From: Curtobacterium poinsettiae
GTDB lineage: Bacteria > Actinomycetota > Actinomycetes > Actinomycetales > Microbacteriaceae
Assembly: GCF_025677645.1 (NCBI RefSeq)
Contig: NZ_CP106879.1
Span: forward strand, 2,790,001 to 2,854,000
Direction: 5' to 3'
Length of the DNA: 64,000 bases
Below, one piece after another: positions 52,790-64,000 of the stretch. Made by a program: the position numbers and the translations under genes. Below the pieces are notes generated by a model. The model did not search any database. It saw nothing but the letters and a program-made list of their open reading frames with translations, and was not told where the DNA came from. Numbering within the stretch: the stretch's first letter is position 1; the number at the start of each line of letters is the position of its first letter.

Positions 52790-55627
52790 TCAGACCTGCG
52801 GCACGTCCGCCGTCTCGAAGGCGGCCCGCAGCGCGACCGCCAGCTCGGCGACGTGCGGTTCCCGCAGCAGCGACGTGTGCTCGCTCGCGATCCGCACCAT
52901 CTCGGTGGGCCCGCGCAGCAGTGCGGACCACCCGGCGGCGTCGGGGTTGGCGTCGGCGAGGACGTAGGTGGCCCTCCCGTGGAACGGCGTCGGGTGGTGG
53001 CGCCTGGTGACGATCTCGGCCTGGTCGAAGAAGGCGTCGAAGTCCTTCTGCCCACCGTGCCGCAGCACGCCGGCGGTGTACGCCCGGAGCCGCTTGGCGA
53101 ACAGCGCCCCGTACGGCACACCCGCGGGCAGGACCCGCCGGACGGCGCGGTCGAGCCCCCGCTGCACGGCGCGGACGGCGGAGTTCGGCTGGTCGCGCGG
53201 CTCCATTCGGCCGAAGTGCAGGCGGGCCTGTTCGGACTTCGTGCGGGGCAGGTAGGTGTCGAGCAGGACGACGTGCTCCACCTGCTCGCCGCTCTCGGTC
53301 AGGAGCCGGGCGATCTCGAGCGCGACGAGTCCGCCGAGCGAGTGCCCGACGAGCAGGTACGGGCCGCGGGGCTGCACGATGCGCATCAGGGCGAGGTAGC
53401 GGCGGGCGCTCCGCTCGATGTTCCAGTCCGGCATCCCACGGCGCTCGAGGGCGTGCTGCTGGAACGCGTACAGGTCGTGCGCGGGCAGGTGCCGCGAGAG
53501 CGGCAGGAACGTCAGCGCCAGGGCACCGCCACCGGCGAAGCAGAACACCGGCGGACGGCCGCCCTCGCGCGCCTCGGAGACCTTCACGACGTCGGGGTGG
53601 CTCGGCAGCGCGCTCGTGCCGCTCCGCACCCGTCGGGCGAAGGCGCGGAGCGTCGGGTGCTCGAGCACGTCCGAGGAGCGCAGGTCGACCCCGAGCCGGT
53701 CCTGCACGACGGCGAGCATCTCCTCGGCGGACAGCGAGTCGCCGCCGAGCGCGGAGAAGTCCTCGTCCAGGTGCACGCCCCGGAGCCCGAGCACCTCGGC
53801 CCAGATCTGCCCCACGACGAGCTCCCACTGGTCGTACTCGCCCTCGACCATCTCGGTCTCGACGCTCGGCGCCCCGGGGAGTTCGGCCCGGTCGACCTTG
53901 CCCCGCTCGTTCCGCGGTAGTTCGGTCATCGGCACGATCGACGCCGGCACCATGTACTCGGGCAGCCGCTCACGGAGCGCCCGCCGGAGCGCGCCCGGTG
54001 CCGGGGTGCGGTGCCCCGGGCGACCGACCACGTAGGCGACGAGCCGGGTGACGGAACCGGGGTCGACCTGTGCCGTCACGACCGCGTCGTGCACCTCGGG
54101 GACCGCGCGGAGCGCCGCCTCGACCTCACTCGGCTCGACCAGGTAGCCGCGGACCTTCACGGCGTCGTCGGATCGGCCGAGCAGCACGAGCCGCCCGTCG
54201 GGGTCGACGCGGGCCAGGTCGCCCTGCCGCCAGCTCGGGGTCCCGACGGGGATGCCGGCGACGGCCTCGGCTTCGCCGGTGTGTCCGGCCCGTTCGGCGG
54301 TCTTCTCCGGCGCGCCCCAGTAGCCCGCGGTCAGGGCGTCGGAGACCACGACGAGCTCGCCGGTCTCCCCCGGGTCGGCAGGGCTGCCGTCCTCACGGAG
54401 CACGAGGACCGTCTTGCCGGGCAACGGCCACCCGGCGGGCACGACGCCCTCGGGCACCGGCTCGCCCGGGGCCACCGGGCAGTAGGCGACGCACGCGGTC
54501 TCGCTCGAGCCGAAGGCGTTCAGGAGCAGCGTGTCCGGGTCCAGGTGGGGTCGAGCCGCGGCGAGGTCGGCGCCGGTGACGGACTCGCCCGTGGTCATCA
54601 GGAAGCGCAGCCCGCCGAGCACCGGTGCGGTCCCGGCTGCGGTCCCGTGCGACCCGGGGGCGCTCTGCGATCCGATGATCGAGCGCAGCAGGTGCGGGGT
54701 GCAGACGAGCACGTTCACGTCGTCGTCCCGGAACCGCCCGAGCAGCCGCTCGACACCGAGTTCACGCGGTTCGAGCAGCACGATGGTGCCGCCGCAGAGC
54801 AAGGTGTCGAACGAGAACAGGAGCCCGGCCGCGAACGACAGCGGCAGGACGACACCGAGCCGATCACCCGGGCCCAGGCCGAGTGCGGCCGCGTCCTGCT
54901 CCGCGTTGGCGATCTGCTGCCGGTGCGTCAGGACCACGCCCTTCGGCATGCCGGTCGAGCCGGAGGTGAAGACGATGGCGAAGGGGTCCCGCCCGCCGGG
55001 GCGCACGCCGACGGTGTCCGCCGACGGGGCCGCGCCGGGACCGCCCGCGTCCAGCGGTTCGCCCGTGTGCAGCAGTTCGCCCGCGTCCAGCAGTTCGCCC
55101 GCGTCCAGCAGCTCGCCCGCGTCCAGCAGCTCGCCGAGTGCGTGCACCCGGCCGTCCCGTTCAGCGATGACGTCGGCGGCCAGCACCGCACGCTCGGCGT
55201 CGGCCAGGATCTCGTCGACGCCGGCGAGGCGGGCCACGTGCGCCAGGCGTGCTGCGGGCAGGTGGTCGTCGAGCACCACCACGGTCCGTCCGGCACGCAC
55301 CAGCGCGAGGATGCCGATCACGGCCTCGGTCGACTGCCCCGCCATCAACCCGACCGGCTTCGACGCCCCGCCCGGGGTGTCGCCGACGCCGGCGCCGCTG
55401 TGGTCGTCGGGTCGGAGCGTCACGGCCAGGGCTGCGGCCAGCGCGCGCGAGGCTCGGTCCGCTTCGGCGTAGGTGTACGGACGGCCGTCGCCCGCGAGCG
55501 CGGCGGCGTCGCCCCGGAGTGCCACCACGCGGTCCCAGCGGTCCAGCACGGAGTGGTCGGCCGCCGCGGGCACGGCTGCGGGGTGGTTCCAGGGATCGAC
55601 GGTCGTCAGCGGGTCGACGGAGGTCAC
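52790..55627 (-). CDS. Stand-alone A-T-TE (NRPS-like) synthetase without condensation domain
   Basis: 945 residues. Adenylation domain about 25-580: A3 FTSGSTGMPKGVV (219-231), NAFGSSET (370), GDLARVDPDGRLVLLGRSDD (469), catalytic Lys577 in GKVDR. Carrier domain: LGGDSLS, phosphopantetheine on Ser631. Thioesterase about 690-945: GHSLGG with Ser763 and a probable His917. At the position of Asp235 of PheA, which holds the alpha-amino group, the motif reads SFAAG, so an acid without alpha-amino group is likely. Residues 166-193 are six-residue tandem repeats (ELLDAG). GTG start with GAGGT seven bases before. Confidence 0.88.
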   Translation of the reverse strand: MTSVDPLTTVDPWNHPAAVPAAADHSVLDRWDRVVALRGDAAALAGDGRPYTYAEADRASRALAAALAVTLRPDDHSGAGVGDTPGGASKPVGLMAGQSTEAVIGILALVRAGRTVVVLDDHLPAARLAHVARLAGVDEILADAERAVLAADVIAERDGRVHALGELLDAGELLDAGELLDAGELLHTGEPLDAGGPGAAPSADTVGVRPGGRDPFAIVFTSGSTGMPKGVVLTHRQQIANAEQDAAALGLGPGDRLGVVLPLSFAAGLLFSFDTLLCGGTIVLLEPRELGVERLLGRFRDDDVNVLVCTPHLLRSIIGSQSAPGSHGTAAGTAPVLGGLRFLMTTGESVTGADLAAARPHLDPDTLLLNAFGSSETACVAYCPVAPGEPVPEGVVPAGWPLPGKTVLVLREDGSPADPGETGELVVVSDALTAGYWGAPEKTAERAGHTGEAEAVAGIPVGTPSWRQGDLARVDPDGRLVLLGRSDDAVKVRGYLVEPSEVEAALRAVPEVHDAVVTAQVDPGSVTRLVAYVVGRPGHRTPAPGALRRALRERLPEYMVPASIVPMTELPRNERGKVDRAELPGAPSVETEMVEGEYDQWELVVGQIWAEVLGLRGVHLDEDFSALGGDSLSAEEMLAVVQDRLGVDLRSSDVLEHPTLRAFARRVRSGTSALPSHPDVVKVSEAREGGRPPVFCFAGGGALALTFLPLSRHLPAHDLYAFQQHALERRGMPDWNIERSARRYLALMRIVQPRGPYLLVGHSLGGLVALEIARLLTESGEQVEHVVLLDTYLPRTKSEQARLHFGRMEPRDQPNSAVRAVQRGLDRAVRRVLPAGVPYGALFAKRLRAYTAGVLRHGGQKDFDAFFDQAEIVTRRHHPTPFHGRATYVLADANPDAAGWSALLRGPTEMVRIASEHTSLLREPHVAELAVALRAAFETADVPQV

Positions 55628-55967
55628 GATGACACCTCGGGTGCTCAGCAGCGGACCGCCACGACTCCCGCGACGGTCTTCCGACCGTAGGTCCGCGCTC
55701 CCCCCGCCCGCGAGCAGTCGAGAGCCCGGTGCGGGGAACCGCAACCGGTCTGGAGGCGCTGCCTGCGCCCGCCACGGACGGTACGACTCCGGAACGACCG
55801 GACCACCGCCGTGCGGCGCCTTCCGCACGGCGGCTCGCCCCGGCTCGGGGATCGTGCGGTTCCGCGCAACCTCCGGATCAGCCGTGGCGTGACCGTGGAT
55901 GAGCCGTGCATCCCCGATGAGGACGCTCGGAACCAGCACGGCCGCGAACGAGAACAGCCCGGAACGA
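55628..55967. promoter_or_regulatory. Upstream region of the synthetase gene
   Basis: 340 bases without a supported gene. It holds the dyad ACGGTC-ttcc-GACCGT (55673-55688), 46 bases from the start codon and placed like an operator, and a perfect 11-base-pair hairpin CCGCCGTGCGG/CCGCACGGCGG with a 6-base loop (55806-55833), which may be an attenuator or an upstream terminator. No convincing -35/-10 pair is seen. Confidence 0.4.
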
Positions 55968-55999
55968 GAACAGCCCCCGGGAGATCCCGGGGGCTGTTC
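55968..55999 (-). terminator. Terminator of tRNA-Gln
   Basis: Stem AACAGCCCCCGGG (55969-55981) with its exact complement (55986-55998) and a 4-base loop, nine bases after the tRNA on the minus strand. Strong intrinsic-type hairpin. Confidence 0.85.
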
Positions 56000-56007
56000 A
56001 TCGAGTG

Positions 56008-56079
56008 CTGGGGTACCTGGACTCGAACCAAGAACGACGGTACCAGAAACCGCTGTGTTGCCAATTACACCATACCCCA
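56008..56079 (-). tRNA. tRNA-Gln (CUG)
   Basis: 72 bases. Minus strand begins TGGGGTATGGTGTAATTGGC; anticodon loop TTCTGGT gives CTG; T-arm GGTTCGAGTCC; acceptor TGGGGTA/TACCCCA with discriminator G. The DNA reads GCA after position 72, so CCA is not encoded, unlike the tRNA-Glu genes. It lies near gltX; in organisms without GlnRS, GluRS also charges this tRNA. Confidence 0.94.
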
Positions 56080-56124
56080 AAAGGCCTGTCGGCCTTCTGG
56101 CCCGGTCACCCGGGGCACGATCAA

Positions 56125-57165
56125 CTACTGTACAGCATCCCGGAGGTCCGCAAGACCACCCACCAGGTCTCGGTGAACGGCGGCGGCGGTCGCGGCTCCG
56201 TGTCCGGCGGCGACGATGAGCTGCTCGGGCCCGGGAGGCGTGACGTCTCCCACGGCGTAGAGCCCCGGGACGGACGTCCGGCCCACCCGGTCGACCACGA
56301 GGAGTCCCTGCGTGTCGCGCTGGAGCCCCTCGAGCGCTCCGGGCGTGTCGCCGTTCGCGGCCGTGTTCCCGCTCGTGGCGTCCGTGGCGCTCGTACGCGT
56401 GGTGGCGCTGGTGCGCAGCCAGTCGAGGTCGGCGTGCCACACCGGTCGGACGAACCCACCGGTCCGCGGCTCGACGTGGCCGTCGGCGAGCCGGACGCCG
56501 GTCATTCCGGAGCGATCGCCCTCGAGGTCCTCGACGACCCGCTCGTCCACGACGATCCCCGCCGACGCGAGCCGAGCGCGGCCCGCGTCGTCGAGCGGCG
56601 CCACCCCGTTCGTGTAGACGATCAGGTCGTCGGTCCAGGAGGCGATGAGCAGCGACCGGTCGACCACGTCGTCGGTCTCGCAGATGAACGCGAGCGGCTG
56701 GCCGGCCTTGTCGTACGCATCACACTCGACGCAGCTGTGCACCGCGGTGCCGTAGAACGCGCGGAGCATCGGCAGCGCCGGGAACTCCTCACGCAACCCC
56801 GTCGCCACGACGACCGTCCGGGCGCGGGCCTCGAGCTCGGTGCCGCGCCACGAGCCGTGCACCCGCCAGGTGTCCGTGTCGGGGTCCGGGGCCACCAGGT
56901 CGACGACGGACTGCACGACCGTCGCTTCCGGGTACCCCTCGACCTCGGTCCGCCCGAGCTTGCGGAGCTCGAGCGGCGAGATGCCGTCCCGCGTCAGGAA
57001 CCCGTGCGACCGCAGCGTCGCGGCGTTCCGGGGGCGGTTCGCGTCGACGAGCAGCACGGTGCGCTTCGCCCGGACCAGGTTGAGCGCAGCGCTCAGCCCG
57101 GCCGGACCGGCGCCGATGACCGCGACGTCGTGCACGACCGGGTCGGCGTGCTCCGTGCTGCCCAT
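56125..57165 (-). CDS. Thioredoxin-reductase-like flavoprotein
   Basis: 346 residues. FAD-binding GAGPAGLSAALNLVRA (residues 18-33), redox pair CVEC at 145-148 and C-terminal FAD motif GLYAVGDVTPP. The second, NADPH-binding glycine-rich motif expected after the CxxC reads PLAFICETDD and lacks the GxGxxA pattern. It may therefore use another reductant or be a divergent oxidase. A low-complexity Thr/Ala/Ser insert (TSATTRTSATDATSG) lies near residue 255. Seven bases after gltX, hence co-transcribed. Confidence 0.85.
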   Translation of the reverse strand: MGSTEHADPVVHDVAVIGAGPAGLSAALNLVRAKRTVLLVDANRPRNAATLRSHGFLTRDGISPLELRKLGRTEVEGYPEATVVQSVVDLVAPDPDTDTWRVHGSWRGTELEARARTVVVATGLREEFPALPMLRAFYGTAVHSCVECDAYDKAGQPLAFICETDDVVDRSLLIASWTDDLIVYTNGVAPLDDAGRARLASAGIVVDERVVEDLEGDRSGMTGVRLADGHVEPRTGGFVRPVWHADLDWLRTSATTRTSATDATSGNTAANGDTPGALEGLQRDTQGLLVVDRVGRTSVPGLYAVGDVTPPGPEQLIVAAGHGAATAAAVHRDLVGGLADLRDAVQ

Positions 57166-57171
57166 GATCGG

Positions 57172-58659
57172 TCAGCGCGCCGCGAGGGCACGGAGCCGGG
57201 TCAGGGTGGACGCCTTGCCCAGGATCTCCATCGACTCGAACAGCGGCGGACTGATCCGGCGTCCGGACACCGCCACCCGCAGCGGACCGAAGGCGACGCG
57301 GGGCTTCAGGCCGAGCTCGTCGATGAGAGCCGCACGGAGCGCACCCTCGATGGCCTCGGTGGTCCAGTCCTGGACACCCTCGAGCGCGGCGATGCTCGCC
57401 GTCAGGACCGTTGCCGTGTCGCCCTTGAGCGAGGCCAGCGCGTCGTCCTCGACCACCAGGTCGGCGTCGGAGGTGAACATGAAGCCGAGCATCGCCGGTG
57501 CCTCGCCGAGCAGCTGCACGCGCTCCTGCACGAGCGGAGCCGCCTTGGTCAGGACCTCGAGCTGCTCCTGGGTCGCCGGGTCGCTGATGAACTCCGACAG
57601 GTACGGCAGCAGACGCGACCGGAAGTCCTCCGGCGCCAGCAGACGGATGTGGTCCCCGTTGATCGCCTCGGCCTTCTTGTGGTCGAAGCGGGCCGGGTTC
57701 GGGTTCACGTCGGTGACGTCGAACGCCGCGACCATCTCGTCGATCGAGAACACGTCGCGGTCGGGGCCGATCGACCATCCCAGCAGCGCCAGGTAGTTGA
57801 CGAGTCCCTCCGGGATCATGCCGGCAGCACGGTGGTGGAACAGGTTCGACTCGGGGTCACGCTTCGAGAGCTTCTTGTTGCCCTCCCCCATCACGTACGG
57901 CAGGTGCCCGAACACGGGGATGGAGGGGGCGAGGCCGATCTCGTACAGCGCCTCGTACAGCGCGATCTGGCGCGGGGTCGACGACAGCAGGTCCTCACCC
58001 CGGAGCACGTGGGTGATGCCCATCAGGGCATCGTCCACCGGGTTCGTGAACGTGTAGAGCGGCTTGCCGTTCGGGCGGACCACCACGAAGTCGGGGAACG
58101 TGCCCTGCTTGAAGGTGATCTCGCCGCGCACCAGGTCGTCGAAGCTCAGGTCACGGTCGGGGACGCGCAGACGGAGCGCCGGCTCCCGGCCCTCGTCCCG
58201 GAACGCCTGGCGCTCAGCGTCGGACAGGTCGCGCTCGTGGTTGTCGTAGCCCTGCTTCGGGTCACGACCCACGGCCTTGTTGCGGGCCTCCATCTCGTCC
58301 GGCGTGACGAAGGACTCGTAGATGTGGCCCGACTCCTTGAGCTTCGCGATCACGTCGTCGTAGATCCCGGTGCGCTCGGACTGCCGGTACGGTCCGTGCT
58401 CACCACCGGCGTCCACGCCCTCGTCCCAGTCGAGCCGCAGCCAGCGGAGTGCATCGAGGATCTGCGCGTACGACTCCTCGCTGTCGCGGGCGGCGTCAGT
58501 GTCCTCGATGCGGAACACGAGCTTGCCGCCGGTGTGCCGGGCGTAGGCCCAGTTGAAGAGCGCGGTGCGGATGAGCCCCACGTGCGGGGTCCCCGTCGGG
58601 CTCGGGCAGAAGCGGACGCGGATGTCGGAGCCGGAGGCAGTGGTGAATGGCGCAGTCAT
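57172..58659 (-). CDS. gltX: Glutamyl-tRNA synthetase
   Basis: Class I synthetase, 495 residues, normal length. HIGH-type motif in [20 protein letters not shown] (residues 18-37), Glu-binding [10 protein letters not shown], and KMSKS-type KKLSKRD. The C-terminal anticodon-binding helices follow. The ATG is nine bases after TAGGGT on the minus strand. In this genome it probably charges both tRNA-Glu and tRNA-Gln, the latter then amidated by GatCAB, which is not in the window. Confidence 0.97.
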   Translation of the reverse strand: MTAPFTTASGSDIRVRFCPSPTGTPHVGLIRTALFNWAYARHTGGKLVFRIEDTDAARDSEESYAQILDALRWLRLDWDEGVDAGGEHGPYRQSERTGIYDDVIAKLKESGHIYESFVTPDEMEARNKAVGRDPKQGYDNHERDLSDAERQAFRDEGREPALRLRVPDRDLSFDDLVRGEITFKQGTFPDFVVVRPNGKPLYTFTNPVDDALMGITHVLRGEDLLSSTPRQIALYEALYEIGLAPSIPVFGHLPYVMGEGNKKLSKRDPESNLFHHRAAGMIPEGLVNYLALLGWSIGPDRDVFSIDEMVAAFDVTDVNPNPARFDHKKAEAINGDHIRLLAPEDFRSRLLPYLSEFISDPATQEQLEVLTKAAPLVQERVQLLGEAPAMLGFMFTSDADLVVEDDALASLKGDTATVLTASIAALEGVQDWTTEAIEGALRAALIDELGLKPRVAFGPLRVAVSGRRISPPLFESMEILGKASTLTRLRALAAR

Positions 58660-58724
58660 GACCCGACAACCCTACCGCGGAGCCTGTCCCTCCAACCTGC
58701 CCTGTGGACGGGCCGTAGAACGCA

Positions 58725-58756
58725 GAAAACCCCTGACCAGTACTGGTCAGGGGTTC
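58725..58756 (-). terminator. Terminator of the rRNA operon
   Basis: AACCCCTGACCAG (58728-58740) pairs with its exact complement (58743-58755), followed on the minus strand by TTTTCTG. It stands 19 bases after 5S rRNA and is the clearest canonical intrinsic terminator in the window. Confidence 0.92.
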
Positions 58757-58774
58757 CCTGGTTCTTCACGTTAA

Positions 58775-58893
58775 GTCCGGCGGCGTCCTACTCTCCCACA
58801 AGGTCCCCCTTGCAGTACCATCGGCGCTGAGAGGCTTAGCTTCCGGGTTCGGAATGTGACCGGGCGTTTCCCTCTCGCTATGACCACCGGAAC
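58775..58893 (-). rRNA. rrf: 5S ribosomal RNA
   Basis: About 119 bases. Minus strand begins GTTCCGGTGGTCATAGCG, contains ACATTCCGAACCCGGAAGC and ends GCCGCCGGAC, pairing with the 5' end. Typical actinobacterial 5S. The 154-base spacer to 23S holds no tRNA. Ends are accurate to a few bases. Confidence 0.95.
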
Positions 58894-59047
58894 ACTCTCG
58901 ACCATGGATCTTGGTCTCAAAGCTGTCCCGACTGCTGTCTCCCGTGTGGAAGACAGAGCGGTGTATTCAGTTTCGATTCCCGATCGTCTGTCGGGAACCA
59001 CAAAGTGGACGCGAGCCCGTGCAACACGTGCACGGAAATCAGTGTGT

Positions 59048-64000
<4,953 letters not shown>

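Noticed and set aside
36645..55627. Integrated prophage or genomic island boundaries
   Set aside because: No integrase, transposase, att-site repeat or tRNA-flanking duplication is visible; base composition is similar to the core genes.
55725..55737. Second LacI operator (GCAACCGGT)
   Set aside because: Only a half-site compared with the palindrome at 36466-36477.

Overview
The window is high-GC chromosomal DNA of an actinobacterium of the family Microbacteriaceae, most likely Curtobacterium. That call rests on the gene content (smc-mutM-rnc-rpmF-DUF177 cluster, Cys-free L32, DUF3515, paired crcB, sugar ABC operon without its own ATPase) and on my recollection of Curtobacterium 16S rRNA. No alignment was run.

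Layout. 1-8.5 kb: partial ffh (signal recognition particle), a RlaP-type nucleotidyltransferase, a VOC protein, a PadR-membrane protein pair, lipB-lipA (lipoate synthesis), a TerC-family exporter behind a yybP-ykoY manganese riboswitch, and ftsY. 8.6-17.7 kb: a minus-strand housekeeping block, smc, mutM, rnc, rpmF, DUF177, coaD, recG. 17.8-26.5 kb: rsmD, thiL, DUF3515 lipoprotein, ddl, gpsA, plsC-like, murA, leuD, leuC. 26.6-30.7 kb: a FUSC-type membrane protein, a histidine phosphatase, two crcB fluoride-channel genes, two identical tRNA-Glu genes and a DUF72 protein. 30.8-36.4 kb: a six-gene minus-strand sugar-uptake operon (binding protein, two permeases, a small membrane protein, a LacI regulator, a metal-dependent hydrolase). 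Its promoter overlaps a perfect LacI-type operator.

36.6-55.6 kb is the accessory part, a surface-glycan locus. It holds GT2, GT14-like and GT4 glycosyltransferases, a lipid-linked oligosaccharide flippase, a 1190-residue GT2-like/polytopic membrane fusion with eroded catalytic motifs, a secreted PIG-L deacetylase with three carbohydrate-binding-like repeats, a membrane-anchored GH16 enzyme, and a stand-alone A-T-TE (NRPS-like) synthetase without a condensation domain. I read this as synthesis, export and extracellular tailoring of a polysaccharide. A link to the synthetase is only positional.

56.0-64.0 kb: tRNA-Gln, a thioredoxin-reductase-like flavoprotein, gltX, and a minus-strand rRNA operon (terminator, 5S, 23S, spacer without tRNA, 16S cut by the window edge).

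Three patterns cross the window. Two families of long palindromic hairpins sit almost only at gene 3' ends. Fifteen genes have a TANNNT box 6-9 bases before the start codon, which suggests leaderless transcription. Many genes overlap by 1-4 bases within operons.
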